DNA of 64,000 bases, taken from positions 1-64,000 of the forward strand of contig JACPAL010000013.1 of assembly GCA_016180855.1 (NCBI GenBank), given 5' to 3'. Below the pieces are notes generated by a model, which saw only the letters and a list, made by a program, of their open reading frames with translations, made no database searches and was not told where the DNA came from. This stretch comes from Deltaproteobacteria bacterium (lineage in GTDB: Bacteria; UBA10199; JACPAL01). This document shows, piece by piece, positions 33,343 to 44,137 of the stretch. A program made the position numbers and the translations under genes. Position 1 is the stretch's first letter. The number at the start of each line of letters is the position of its first letter.

Positions 33343-33369
33343 AGAGACCTCCTTGTTTTTTTCAAACTC

Positions 33370-33397
33370 AATATAACACAGCGCGTTAATGAGTCAA
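33370..33397 (-). promoter_or_regulatory. sigma-70-like promoter of the phasin gene
   Basis: On the minus strand TTGACT (33392-33397), 16 bases, then TATATT (33370-33375) with an upstream TGTG (extended -10-like). A consensus AAGGAGG (33348-33354) precedes ATG 33342. This is a conventional leadered gene, in contrast to many others here. Confidence 0.65.
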
Positions 33398-33444
33398 GGG
33401 AATTTTATGCGTTGCGTTATGAATACTTTAAATGTATTTATATT

Positions 33445-35151
33445 TCAATTAGTTAGTGATATTTCTTTTATATTCAATTGCAGGGTTTCAATGCCATTCC
33501 AGCACTGGATTTGGGGGGTGTGGATAATGGTAACAGGATTTCCCGACGAAATTTTTGGGAGAAAATCACCCTGATCAAACGCGATTGCCTCCAAGGCAGT
33601 TCCCTCCTGGATGACTTTTGCCTTGAGATGTTTCTGGCCAACGATTCGGCAATCGTGAAAACGTACGGAACAGCTTCCGAGGAGAGGAGAGGGGTTTGAC
33701 GGACCGAACGGTTCCAGAAGTTGGAGCTGTTTCACAAAAAGAGGTGAGATCTCGCAGAATGGAACGAGGGCATCCAGGATCCGAATTTTATTGGATGCAA
33801 GAGGTTCCCCCCGGAGTCTTTCGTTGAAACGGGATCGAAATTCACTGACTTTCTCGCGATCCAGTGTGAGACCACAGGCAGCGTCATGTCCTCCGAATCC
33901 TATAAAGCAGTCCCTTAAATCGTTCAGGGTCTTGTAGAGCGAAATGCCAGGCACCGTCCTTCCAGATCCCTTTCCAATCCCATCCTGAAGTGACAGGACA
34001 ATAGCGGGGCGTCCATATCTTTCCACCAGCTTGGCAGCGACAATGCCAACGACACCAAGGTGCCATTTTTCCGATGCCACAACAATACCTGGATTTTGTT
34101 TTTGCTCTCTTTCAATGATGATGACCGCTTCCTGGAGGACCTCTTCTTCGATTTGTTGTCGCCTTCGATTCAGGGAGTCGAGTTCGGATGCGAGACATGT
34201 CGCCGCCTCCTCGTTTTCAGAAAGCAGGAGTTTAAGGGCTATTTGGGGATCGGAAAGCCTTCCAGCGGCGTTGATGCGGGGAGCTAATCGGAATGAAACG
34301 GTTCCGACTCCAATAGGCGGTCGGGATTGTGATTGGGCTAAAAGGGCCCGAATACCGGGTCGCTCCGATCTTTCAATCTCTTTGAGCCCCTCTTTCACCA
34401 GAAGGCGGTTGGTATTTGTCAAGGGAACGATGTCGGCGATTGTCCCGAGACAGGCCAAGTCGAGATAGCGTTTCAGATTAGGAAGGGGCGACACGCCTCG
34501 TTCGCGCAATTTTTTCCGAAAAGCAATTAGCAGAAGAAAGACAAGCCCTGCGGAAGCGACCGGGTCTGGAAATTGCGAATCACTCCTTTTTGGGTTTAGG
34601 AGGGCCGTTACAGGAGGCAGTTTTTTCGGTGCCTCATGATGATCAATCACAATAACGTCGATTTTCTGCTCCGCCAGATAACAAAGCTCTTCGTAGGCAT
34701 TGGTCCCGTTGTCTATGGTTACGAGAAGATCCGGTTTTTTCTTGGCGAGCAGAGTTTCCAGTGATTTTCGGTTGAGACCATAGCCGTCGTTGAGACGATG
34801 TGGCAGAAAGAAATCGACCGGAAGACCGATTTCACGAAAAAAGGAGACCCATTGGGCCGTACCGGTGATCCCATCAACGTCGTAATCGCCGTAAAAAAGT
34901 ATGTTCTCCTGCCTCTCCCAGGCCTGCAGAAGTCGCGCCAACCCCTTTTCAACATCCGGAAGAAGTGTGATGTCGGGAAGATGATCCCATTGGGGATAGA
35001 GAAAGCGGCGTGCCGCTTCCGGAGAGGCCAATCCCCTTCGGATCAGGAGGTGGGCGATAACAGGATGCAGTGAGAGGGGCTCCGCAAGAAGGGTCTCCTT
35101 TTCCTGGTTTCGTTCAGACGGTTTCCAACTGGAAGTCTGTTGATAAACCAT
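33445..35151 (-). CDS. recJ: Single-stranded-DNA exonuclease RecJ
   Basis: 568 residues, the usual length. A 5'-3' exonuclease in recombination and mismatch repair. The DHH domain has FYGDYDVDGITGTA, LVTIDNGTNA and VIVIDHHEAP; DHHA1 has GFGGHDAACGLTLD; a C-terminal OB fold follows (LEPFGPSNPSPLLG). All catalytic Asp/His motifs are present. The gene follows secF after 14 bases with its own GGTGAG site, so it is probably part of the tgt-yajC-secD-secF unit. Confidence 0.94.
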   Translation of the reverse strand: MVYQQTSSWKPSERNQEKETLLAEPLSLHPVIAHLLIRRGLASPEAARRFLYPQWDHLPDITLLPDVEKGLARLLQAWERQENILFYGDYDVDGITGTAQWVSFFREIGLPVDFFLPHRLNDGYGLNRKSLETLLAKKKPDLLVTIDNGTNAYEELCYLAEQKIDVIVIDHHEAPKKLPPVTALLNPKRSDSQFPDPVASAGLVFLLLIAFRKKLRERGVSPLPNLKRYLDLACLGTIADIVPLTNTNRLLVKEGLKEIERSERPGIRALLAQSQSRPPIGVGTVSFRLAPRINAAGRLSDPQIALKLLLSENEEAATCLASELDSLNRRRQQIEEEVLQEAVIIIEREQKQNPGIVVASEKWHLGVVGIVAAKLVERYGRPAIVLSLQDGIGKGSGRTVPGISLYKTLNDLRDCFIGFGGHDAACGLTLDREKVSEFRSRFNERLRGEPLASNKIRILDALVPFCEISPLFVKQLQLLEPFGPSNPSPLLGSCSVRFHDCRIVGQKHLKAKVIQEGTALEAIAFDQGDFLPKISSGNPVTIIHTPQIQCWNGIETLQLNIKEISLTN

Positions 35152-35165
35152 TTCTCACCATCCTG

Positions 35166-36065
35166 CTAGCGGTGTTTAAATTTTTGTGTAAGACGGGGAC
35201 CATACTCTTTAAGATAAATATAGAATGGACAGGCGACAAAAATTGTCGAGTAGGTCCCCGAAATACAGCCGACCGTCATGGCGAATCCAAAGTTTTGAAA
35301 CTCACCCTCCCCAAAGAGATACATCAAGACAACGACAAACAGGACGGTGAGTGTGGTGATGATCGTTCGTGAAAGGGTTTCGTTCAAGGTGATATTGATC
35401 AGTTCTCTAAGCGGCTTCTTTTCCATAATCGGAAGGTTTTCCCGGACACGGTCGTAGATAACAATTGTATCGTTGATGGAGTAACCAATAATCGTCAGCA
35501 GCGCGGCGATGACCGTCAGGCTGACCTCACGTCCGGTCAGGGCAAAGGCGCCCAGGGTGATCAGCACATCGTGAACAAGGGCCAGGATGGCGCCCGGGGC
35601 AAAAATAAAGTCGAAACGGTAACCGACATAGATCAGCATGAGAAGCCATGAGACGATAATTGCCAGGATCCCCTTTTTACGGAGTTCGGAACCGGCCTTC
35701 GGGCCAACCGTTTCCTCCTGTTCTATCTCAAGGGAGGCGACGTTCAGCCCTTTACGAAACGCCTCCGTGATCTTTGACGACAGCCCCTCTTTTTCACTAA
35801 CTTCAAATTTTATCATCATCCGATTTTCAGAGATCTCTCCCACCTGCTGAACCGAAAAGTCCCCCAACTCTAATGGTTCCAGAAGTGTCCGTAGAGCGGT
35901 TTCTGAGACCGGTTCCGAAAAACGGTAGTGAAGCTTGATCCCCCCTTTAAAATCGATACCAAAATTAAGTCCTCGACTGCCCATGAGGTAAAGGCTTCCG
36001 CCAACAGCAATAACGGAGACCAGTATGAAGAGGTTCATCCGGCGGATAAATTGGAAATTAAACAC
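35166..36065 (-). CDS. secF: Protein translocase subunit SecF
   Basis: 299 residues. An inner-membrane partner of SecD that uses the proton gradient to pull secreted proteins across. The N-terminal FQFIRRMNLFILVSVIAV is followed by GLNFGIDFKGGIKLHYRF, a periplasmic P1-like domain, and five further membrane helices with SLTVIAALLTIIGYSINDTIVIYDRVREN, the RND-family signature. The start overlaps the end of secD by eight bases. Confidence 0.95.
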   Translation of the reverse strand: MFNFQFIRRMNLFILVSVIAVGGSLYLMGSRGLNFGIDFKGGIKLHYRFSEPVSETALRTLLEPLELGDFSVQQVGEISENRMMIKFEVSEKEGLSSKITEAFRKGLNVASLEIEQEETVGPKAGSELRKKGILAIIVSWLLMLIYVGYRFDFIFAPGAILALVHDVLITLGAFALTGREVSLTVIAALLTIIGYSINDTIVIYDRVRENLPIMEKKPLRELINITLNETLSRTIITTLTVLFVVVLMYLFGEGEFQNFGFAMTVGCISGTYSTIFVACPFYIYLKEYGPRLTQKFKHR

Positions 36066-37791
36066 TGATCGACTCCTTTTTCAGACCATACAGAATTCCG
36101 TCTTGCAGGACACGGGTGACCCACAGGGCAGTGACCAGAGTAGAAACAATTCCAATCATCAAGGTAACTGCAAAGCCTCGAATAGGGCCTGTTCCAAACT
36201 GATACAGAACAATGCCGGCGAGGAAAGTGGTAATATTCGAGTCTAGAATCGCCCTCGTAGCGTTATGATAACCCGCTTCAATCGCAGAGCGACCTGAATG
36301 CCCATGGCGAAGCTCTTCCCTCATTCTTTCAAAAATCAGGATATTGGCATCGACCGCCATACCGATCGTCAGAACAAGGCCCGCAATGCCCGGCATGGTC
36401 AGCGTGGCCTGAAAAATGGCCAGCGCGGCCAGAACGAAGAGAATGTTTAAGATCAGTGCGATATCCGCCAAGAGACCGGACAGTTTATAATAGGTGATCA
36501 TAAAAATGATGACAACGAGGCTCGCCATGAGCATGACCTTCATTCCGCGCTGTATCGTGTCCTTTCCGAGAGAAGCCCCCACAACTGTTTTTGTCAGCTC
36601 CTTGAGTTTTGCCGGCAGGGCCCCCTCACGCAGAACGAGGGTCAGGTCGTCCGCCTCCCTTAGGAGCGTTTGATAATCGCCAAGGCCGAGCGTGATTTGG
36701 GCCTCCCCCGACAAAATCGGCTCACGAATAACCGGCGCAGAGGCCACATTGTCGTCCAATAAGATCGCCAGTCGTTTTCCGACGTGATTTTTGGTCAGGT
36801 CGGCAAAAAGCCTTGTCCCGATACTGTTGAATGAAAGGCTGACGTAAGGTTCATTATTGTTGATGTTAACTTGGGCGTTTTTCAGCATCTCGCCGGTGAC
36901 CTCCGCCTTTCTCTTCAGAAGATAGGGCGTGCCGCCCACAATTTTCTTTGTCAGTGGATCACGCTGGATCTCAAAAAGGATCTCACTCTCGACCGGCAAT
37001 CTCTCTTTGAGTTTCTCATTAATTTTGGCGATGCTTTGTTCAGAGTAATCTTCCGTCAGGTTCGACTCATTTCGGGTTTCGGCAACCCATCCACGCACCG
37101 TATCATCGGCAACCGATTCATCAACCAGTTTGAACTCAAGTTTACCGGATTTTTTGATAAGATTGAGTGCGCGATCGGGATCGGTCATTCCGGGGAGTTC
37201 CACGGAAATTTTGTTGCCGCCTAGCCGTACGATCGTCGGTTCAGAAACCCCATAACGATCGATTCGGTTCCGGATTGTCTCCAGGGCCTGCTGAACTGCA
37301 TAATTTCTTGTCTGATCTTCAAAACTTTTGGTGAGATGATAAACGAGTCTCTTTTCTCCGTTCTGACCACCGGCCTCAATCAAAGTCTCGTTATAGTTTT
37401 TTCTGATCCAGTGGGAGATCTCTTCATGAGACTGACCCTCCTTGGGGGTGATAAGAATCTCCGAATTGTCGGGGTTTCTCTCGATTTTTTCCGGCGCAAA
37501 CGGCTCTTTCTTGAGTAGGCGTTCCAGATCGGAAGAGAGAAGGTCCGCCTTGTTCTTGAGGGCTTCTTCGACTTGAACCTCAAGTTCGACATAAATCCCT
37601 CCCTGAAGATCGAGACCGAGCTTGATCTCGTCGGGCGGAAAGAGGTAAACATAGAAAGGGAGTGGAGTCTCTTTCTCCTGTGCCAAGGTACGAACATTCT
37701 CAAAATGTCCGATCGTCGGAACGAGAAAATAGACGGAGAGAAGGATCATAACGGAACTTAAGATTGCTTTTGTACGCCAATGAGACGGCAT
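36058..37791 (-). CDS. secD: Protein translocase subunit SecD
   Basis: 577 residues. One N-terminal helix, a large periplasmic domain starting near LGLDLQGGIYVELEV, with IRNRIDRYGVSEPTIVRLGG, VELPGM and the head region VSLSFNSIGTRLFADLT. Five C-terminal helices include GLVLTIGMAVDANILIFERMREEL, the SecD motif with the proton-relay Asp. It works with SecF and YajC at SecYEG. The gene order yajC-secD-secF after tgt is a widespread bacterial arrangement. ATG 37791 lies 29 bases after the yajC stop. Confidence 0.95.
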   Translation of the reverse strand: MPSHWRTKAILSSVMILLSVYFLVPTIGHFENVRTLAQEKETPLPFYVYLFPPDEIKLGLDLQGGIYVELEVQVEEALKNKADLLSSDLERLLKKEPFAPEKIERNPDNSEILITPKEGQSHEEISHWIRKNYNETLIEAGGQNGEKRLVYHLTKSFEDQTRNYAVQQALETIRNRIDRYGVSEPTIVRLGGNKISVELPGMTDPDRALNLIKKSGKLEFKLVDESVADDTVRGWVAETRNESNLTEDYSEQSIAKINEKLKERLPVESEILFEIQRDPLTKKIVGGTPYLLKRKAEVTGEMLKNAQVNINNNEPYVSLSFNSIGTRLFADLTKNHVGKRLAILLDDNVASAPVIREPILSGEAQITLGLGDYQTLLREADDLTLVLREGALPAKLKELTKTVVGASLGKDTIQRGMKVMLMASLVVIIFMITYYKLSGLLADIALILNILFVLAALAIFQATLTMPGIAGLVLTIGMAVDANILIFERMREELRHGHSGRSAIEAGYHNATRAILDSNITTFLAGIVLYQFGTGPIRGFAVTLMIGIVSTLVTALWVTRVLQDGILYGLKKESISV

Positions 37792-37820
37792 TGTTTAAGG
37801 ACCGTAGGGCTTGAAGGGGG

Positions 37821-39238
<1,418 letters not shown>

Positions 39239-39246
39239 GATCCCCC

Positions 39247-39894
39247 ATGTCCAAAAGAATTCTTGTCACCTCCGGCCCTACCCGAGCCGCTCTGGATGAC
39301 GTCCGGTTCTTGACGAACCGGTCAACGGGCCGTTTTGGGACGCTGTTGGCCAGAGAGGCGTTGAAGAGAGGATGTCGCGTTACCTTTGTCTATGGAATTG
39401 GGAGTGAGATCCCTCCACGGCACCACCGCTTACAAACCATCGCAATCGAAACGAACGAGGACCTTAAGGCTGTTTTAAGGCATGAGTTAAAAAACAGGCG
39501 GTATGACGCCGTTATTCACGCGATGGCGGTTCTGGATTTCAGGCCGGAGAAGATTGGGAAGGGTAAGAGAAGTTCAAGGGTAGGCCGATGGTCCGTGACG
39601 TTTGTACCGACCCCCAAGATCATTTCAAGAATAAAAAAATGGTCTCCCGATGTTTTTCTGGTCGGCTTCAAGCTGGAGAGCGGTCTTTCGGTCCCCAGGC
39701 TCATTCGTCGAGGGAGGATGCTTTTGCGTGACTCCGGCGCCGATCTTGTTCTGGTGAATCAACTCCCACAAGGGGATGACGAGAGGCATACGGGGTACCT
39801 GCTTTTAAAGGGGAGGTCTGATTCCAGGAAGGTAACAGGCAAAAAACAGCTGGCGCAAAAAATCATCTCGCACATTTTAGACATTTCTTATTGA
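39247..39894 (+). CDS. Stand-alone CoaB-like phosphopantothenate-cysteine ligase
   Basis: 215 residues. The start ILVTSGPTRAALDDVRFLTNRSTGRFG is the nucleotide-binding signature of the DFP/CoaB family (family form: TxGGT...D.VR.i.N.SSG..G). Further motifs are DAVIHAMAVLDFRP, in place of the usual AAV.D, and LVGFKLE, with ADLVLVNQL at the C-terminus. In coenzyme A synthesis CoaB joins phosphopantothenate and cysteine. Most bacteria have a fused CoaBC; here only the CoaB half is present and there is no CoaC part nearby. The missing Asn in the mid motif leaves room for another member of the fold. Confidence 0.8.
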   Translation: MSKRILVTSGPTRAALDDVRFLTNRSTGRFGTLLAREALKRGCRVTFVYGIGSEIPPRHHRLQTIAIETNEDLKAVLRHELKNRRYDAVIHAMAVLDFRPEKIGKGKRSSRVGRWSVTFVPTPKIISRIKKWSPDVFLVGFKLESGLSVPRLIRRGRMLLRDSGADLVLVNQLPQGDDERHTGYLLLKGRSDSRKVTGKKQLAQKIISHILDISY

Positions 39895-40017
39895 CTTACA
39901 CATAAGCCATAGAAAGACGATGCCTTCCAAAAATAATGAGAAAGATCCGAGGCAGACGAGGAGGCGCGACGCAGGCGTACTTGCTGTGGTACGTCGAGGA
40001 GCCGCCGACGAAGTCAA
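39891..40017. repeat. Dispersed repeat with palindromic core, second member
   Basis: TTGACTT (39891-39897) and AAGTCAA (40011-40017) bound about 127 bases. Inside, GGCGTACTTGCTGTGGTACG and the following GAGGA...CCGACGAAG match, in reverse orientation, the first module of the element at 7428-7607. No gene lies inside. The left end overlaps the stop of the coaB-like gene. Confidence 0.5.
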
Positions 40018-40062
40018 TTCCGATTCTTGACAGCAGCTACTGATTCAAGAGAGGAGAGGGGA

Positions 40063-40533
40063 ATGAAAAAGGGAGTGTTAGTTTTTGCCCTACTGACGGC
40101 CATCATTGGATCCTTTTTGATTTACCGGCATTTCAGAGGGACGCCGCAGGCCCCCAAGACAGTTTCCACTGAGGAGACAAAAAGTCTCCTGAGAGAGCAA
40201 CACGACTACTTTCAGAAAAAAGGAGCTCAAGGGGTCAGGGAGAAGCAGTATGCCCCTGTAATCGAGACCCTAAAAAGAATGTTAGTTAAATATCCCGACA
40301 ATATTCCCCTCAAACAGAAGCTGGCCTTCGCCTATTTTGCGTCGGGGCATTATGATGATGCCGAGCCTCTTCTTCGGGAGGTCGTGGATCATAACCTGGC
40401 GGACGCCGAGACCTACTATGAGCTTGGGTTTATTGCCAAAGAAAAGGGGGAACAAGACGAGTCGGCTCGTCTTGTCAAAAAGGCACTTGAGCTGAATCCC
40501 AAACATCAAGGGGCGATGGAGCTTTCCAAATGA
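40063..40533 (+). CDS. Membrane-anchored TPR protein
   Basis: 156 residues from ATG 40063, chosen for its GAGAGGAGAGGGG ribosome-binding site; the frame is open 36 bases upstream. One N-terminal hydrophobic segment (LVFALLTAIIGSFLIYRHF) acts as anchor or uncleaved signal, followed by a linker. Three TPR-like helix pairs fill the rest (LLVKYPDNIPLKQKLAFAYFASGHYDDAEPLL and others). A scaffold for protein contacts in the periplasm is likely. The stop overlaps the ispH start by four bases, but a functional link with IspH is not obvious. Confidence 0.72.
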   Translation: MKKGVLVFALLTAIIGSFLIYRHFRGTPQAPKTVSTEETKSLLREQHDYFQKKGAQGVREKQYAPVIETLKRMLVKYPDNIPLKQKLAFAYFASGHYDDAEPLLREVVDHNLADAETYYELGFIAKEKGEQDESARLVKKALELNPKHQGAMELSK

Positions 40534-41720
40534 CCTCCCACCTTCATCCTGATTCCTTCCGGCCCGGCCAGATCGTCAGAAAAAGTTTTGGATTGAAAGA
40601 GGCGATTCAGGAGAGCCTGAAGCAAGATTACGCCAGTCCGATTATCCAGAAGATTGTTGAAGCGGATTATCTGTACAGCGAAAAGGGTTTGACCTTTCAT
40701 CTGGCGAGATCGTTCGGATTCTGTTACGGAGTCGATCGGGCGGTCGATCTGGCCTACGAAACCCGGAAGAAGTTTCCTGATCGCCGTATTTTCCTCACGG
40801 CGCAGATCATTCATAATCCACGGGTGAACAAGAACCTGCAGGAGATGGGGATCGATTTTCTTGAAGACTACAGTCAGGTGACCTCCAAAGACGTCGTTGT
40901 CCTCCCCGCCTTTGGGGCGACGGCGAGCCAGATTGAGACATTGAAAGGGATTGGGTGTGTGTTGGTTGACACCATTTGCGGTTCCGTATTGAACGTCTGG
41001 AAAAGGGTGGAGAGCTACGCCATGGAACGCTTCACGGCGGTCATCCATGGAAAATATTATCATGAGGAGACCCAGGCAACGAGCTCTCGTGTTTTTGAGT
41101 ATCCCGGTGGACGGTATCTTGTGGTGTTGGACTTGAATGAAACCGATTATGTCTGCCGCTACATCCGGGAGGGGGTGGAGAAACAGGATTTTTTGGATCG
41201 TTTTGCAAAACAGGTTTCTCCAGGGTTTGATCCTGATCAGGATCTCAAGAGGATTGGCGTGGCGAATCAGACGACAATGCTCATGAGCGAATCGATCGAG
41301 ATTGCGCGTCGTCTGGAACAGGCGCTGGCCGATCGTTATGGGAGCGAAAATCTTGCAACCCATTTCAGAAATTTTGACACGATTTGCAGTGCGACGGAGG
41401 ATCGGCAAAATGCGATGATTGATTTGGTGAAGAATAGGCATTTGGATTTGATGCTCGTGATCGGCGGCTTCAATTCCAGCAATACAAACCACCTGGCCAA
41501 GATCGCCTCCTCGAAGATCCCGCGTACCTATCACATCGAAGACAAGGATTTTCTTATCTCTCCGGACGAGATCCGGCATAAGCCGGTTGGCAAATTTGAT
41601 GTTGTTACGAGTAAAGACTGGTTGCCCTCTGGTGAGCTCAGTATCGGCATTACTTCAGGGGCCTCAACCCCCAATCAGGTGATGGGGGATGTGATCGAAA
41701 GGGTCCTGTTATTTCGCTAA
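40530..41720 (+). CDS. ispH: 4-hydroxy-3-methylbut-2-enyl diphosphate reductase IspH
   Basis: 396 residues. The last enzyme of the MEP isoprenoid pathway, making IPP and DMAPP with a 4Fe-4S cluster. The three cluster cysteines are in RSFGFCYGVDRA, VDTICGSVLNVW and FDTICSATEDRQNA. The last gives the catalytic-site pattern, with GGFNSSNTNHLAKIA following. The protein belongs to the longer (about 400 residue) IspH class with N-terminal and internal extensions. Start ATG overlaps the TPR gene. A strong terminator follows eight bases after the stop. Confidence 0.94.
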   Translation: MTSHLHPDSFRPGQIVRKSFGLKEAIQESLKQDYASPIIQKIVEADYLYSEKGLTFHLARSFGFCYGVDRAVDLAYETRKKFPDRRIFLTAQIIHNPRVNKNLQEMGIDFLEDYSQVTSKDVVVLPAFGATASQIETLKGIGCVLVDTICGSVLNVWKRVESYAMERFTAVIHGKYYHEETQATSSRVFEYPGGRYLVVLDLNETDYVCRYIREGVEKQDFLDRFAKQVSPGFDPDQDLKRIGVANQTTMLMSESIEIARRLEQALADRYGSENLATHFRNFDTICSATEDRQNAMIDLVKNRHLDLMLVIGGFNSSNTNHLAKIASSKIPRTYHIEDKDFLISPDEIRHKPVGKFDVVTSKDWLPSGELSIGITSGASTPNQVMGDVIERVLLFR

Positions 41721-41727
41721 AAACAGC

Positions 41728-41759
41728 AAGGCCCCTGTCACGCAACTGACAGGGGCCTT
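41728..41759. terminator. Strong bidirectional terminator
   Basis: Perfect 13-base arms AAGGCCCCTGTCA (41728-41740) and TGACAGGGGCCTT (41747-41759) enclose CGCAAC and are followed by CTCTTT; on the other strand the stem is followed by GCTGTTTTTAG. It separates ispH from the convergent lipoprotein gene. Confidence 0.9.
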
Positions 41760-41789
41760 CTCTTTAAGTTTACTCTTATTCTAGACTCC

Positions 41790-43973
41790 CTACATGACCT
41801 CCCCACGGCAAGTCTGGGCATTACCCGGTTGGTGGCAGAACGCATCACACTCCGGTTTTGTTACATCATCACCGAACTCGTCGATACAGGCCTGAGGCGT
41901 GCCGCCATCTGAAGGGGCAGCGTTAGGTCCGGTTGCTGAGCCGAATTCAGGCGGCTTATCGAAGCTCGGCGGGTCAACAGTGTAGGTTTCTGTACAGGTC
42001 GGAGACTGGGCGGTCCCCCCAAAGCCAAGGCTGGCTACTACAGGGGTCGTGCTCGTGTTGTAACCGACCGTAACGATTGTCAGATGTCCTGGCATCGTGA
42101 TATTTGTTGTAGCACCAAGCATATTCGGCTGACCCGTGGGGGTCAGGGTAAAATCCTCACACGATCTCTCGGTCGGGATGCAGTACTTTTTAGCATCAGT
42201 ATCGATCGGGTTGACGAAGATAGACTCTGGTGATCGTCCGCTACCGCACACATTCGACGTTCTTTGTAACTGACCACCAAACTGTCCGAAGTTAGGGGGG
42301 CCTTCCTCGTGGAGTTCTTCTGCCCCATTGGCCATCTCTTCCGATTGACAGTTGTAACCACCCATCCCTTCTTCATCACGAAGTCCCTCTTCCATTGCGA
42401 AACATTCCTGCATGTAGCCCTCGATCTTCCGTCCATCCTCCTGGGACATCCCTTCAAACTTGATCGCTGTGAAGGTTCCTCCGCAATCCCAGGATCTGGA
42501 GAAGGCAGGGGTTGTAATCGATTCACTCAAGGCATCAACATTGTAGGCGGCGACCTCTGTGAAGTACCTCGCGGTTGCCGACGCGATCCTCTGGAAGGTT
42601 TGCGTGATCTTCCGCCCACCAAATTCGGAGGTGGTCACCCCATTGGAGATTGCAAAACACTCGGTCTCTGAATGTGTCACTGTCCCACAGGAGCCATCGG
42701 CCTCCGCGGCAACCATCGGACAATCGGTTGCACTGGCTGCATTCGGATCAAAGTCGGGATTTGGACAGACGGCTACAGTCGTATAGTTGGTTGATGTGAG
42801 CGCCTCTGTAAGCCCGCAGATCTCACCACTGAACGCCTGGAGGAAATCCCCCAAGGCGGCGGTATCAACACTGTATGGAACCATGTCGGACAGGCGCATC
42901 GGAGGGGGAGAGCCGGTAAAACTGAATTTGGCGCACCCTTCCGTTGCGTTGAACTTGGCATAGGCCTTTCCGGTGAATGTGGTCCTCTTCTGGGTAAAAG
43001 GATCGACAAAGTTACCCGCGAACGCCCCGCGGAGTGCATTGTAGCTCGCTGTTGCCTCGAATCCAATGAATCCAGTGCCAAAACCACCATCCACATTGGC
43101 GGTTGCTGTGGCTGTTCCATCACCGAGGCTCACAACACCGTCGGTCACCTTTCCGGTTGCTCCGAGATCCACTGTCATACTAAAAGAGGAAGACTCACTG
43201 CGCCCTTGGAACTCTCCAGCGTGAACGATGCTGGCAGTGTAGACCGCTCCGTCGGCTGAATAGGTCGCCTCCTCCTCAAGGCTACCGTTGAAACACATGT
43301 CGAGCTGAAGGGCGTTGTCGATGACACCAACACGTATCTTGATCTCTTCAGGCCCTGTCTCAACCTCCGACTCGCAGGCCGCCTTCTCCTCGGTCCTCTC
43401 GGCAGGGATGCCATCGCAGAAGTCATCCTTGTCGTCTTCCGCTGCCGCCGGGGGGGTAAGGTTGTACAAGGCACGCTCTCCCGCCGGGATGGTAATCAAC
43501 TTAGCCTTTTCCATCGCCTCCACGTAACAACGAGGGAGCTGGGCCTGCCTGCTCATCCGGATGACCTCCTTCTTGTGCATGTTGCTCTCGCAACCGGCGC
43601 GTGAAGGCTTGTCAACCGCATCGAGTGCATCCTTGAAAGAACCGAGTTTTGTCCCCTTCTCTTCAACGACCTTCAAGGCCAGGGCCGATCGTGAGGCGGT
43701 TTGCAATGCGCTGGCGCTTGAGGATTGAGAGAGATCCAGGGTGGAAATGTCAGTCGATGGAACCGTCCTTAAGGAAGAGACATCGGCTGTCCCTGCAGTG
43801 GTCGTTCCGGTCGTGGAGCCGGTAGAGCCCCCTGAACCGGTTCCGGAAGAGCCTCCGGAATCGCTGGAAGAGCCTCTCGTGCTCCCGCATCCCCCAAATC
43901 CTGTTACTGTGTTGAGGGCCCAGACAAAGGCAACGACCATGAGCCCCGTTGCGATCTTTTTAATAGTGAACAT
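41790..43973 (-). CDS. Large Cys-rich secreted or lipoprotein of unknown function
   Basis: 727 residues; I do not recognise a family. The N-terminal hydrophobic signal (about 1-27) ends GFGGCGST, which could be a weak lipobox (Cys29). A Ser/Gly/Thr linker of about 35 residues follows. The rest is acidic with at least 20 cysteines, mostly spaced as disulfide pairs (DFCDGIP...AACES, CPNPDFDPNAASATDCP, CIDEFGDDVTKPECDAFC). The centre (about 215-330) has Gly/Thr-rich beta strands with many FTGKAYAKF-like repeats. Probably a surface-exposed disulfide-stabilised protein. It is transcribed alone from a good promoter and lies between two convergent or co-directional housekeeping genes. Confidence 0.7.
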   Translation of the reverse strand: MFTIKKIATGLMVVAFVWALNTVTGFGGCGSTRGSSSDSGGSSGTGSGGSTGSTTGTTTAGTADVSSLRTVPSTDISTLDLSQSSSASALQTASRSALALKVVEEKGTKLGSFKDALDAVDKPSRAGCESNMHKKEVIRMSRQAQLPRCYVEAMEKAKLITIPAGERALYNLTPPAAAEDDKDDFCDGIPAERTEEKAACESEVETGPEEIKIRVGVIDNALQLDMCFNGSLEEEATYSADGAVYTASIVHAGEFQGRSESSSFSMTVDLGATGKVTDGVVSLGDGTATATANVDGGFGTGFIGFEATASYNALRGAFAGNFVDPFTQKRTTFTGKAYAKFNATEGCAKFSFTGSPPPMRLSDMVPYSVDTAALGDFLQAFSGEICGLTEALTSTNYTTVAVCPNPDFDPNAASATDCPMVAAEADGSCGTVTHSETECFAISNGVTTSEFGGRKITQTFQRIASATARYFTEVAAYNVDALSESITTPAFSRSWDCGGTFTAIKFEGMSQEDGRKIEGYMQECFAMEEGLRDEEGMGGYNCQSEEMANGAEELHEEGPPNFGQFGGQLQRTSNVCGSGRSPESIFVNPIDTDAKKYCIPTERSCEDFTLTPTGQPNMLGATTNITMPGHLTIVTVGYNTSTTPVVASLGFGGTAQSPTCTETYTVDPPSFDKPPEFGSATGPNAAPSDGGTPQACIDEFGDDVTKPECDAFCHQPGNAQTCRGEVM

Positions 43974-44054
43974 AGGATCCCCCTCCTTGTTTTTCCGTCC
44001 CGGACAGGGAGGATGTGCAACCCCAGTGCCAAAGACGGGATTTTATAACTGCGC

Positions 44055-44083
44055 AATATGATCCAATTTTTAGAAACTGTCAA
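44055..44083 (-). promoter_or_regulatory. sigma-70 promoter of the Cys-rich lipoprotein gene
   Basis: On the minus strand a perfect TTGACA (44078-44083), 17 bases, then CATATT (44055-44060). The leader of about 75 bases contains AAGGAGGG just before ATG 43973, so this gene is translated conventionally. Confidence 0.7.
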
Positions 44084-44137
44084 TTTTAAAAAGGGTCCTG
44101 TTTCACCCGTTTGACGACGGAATTTTGACGGAAGAAG

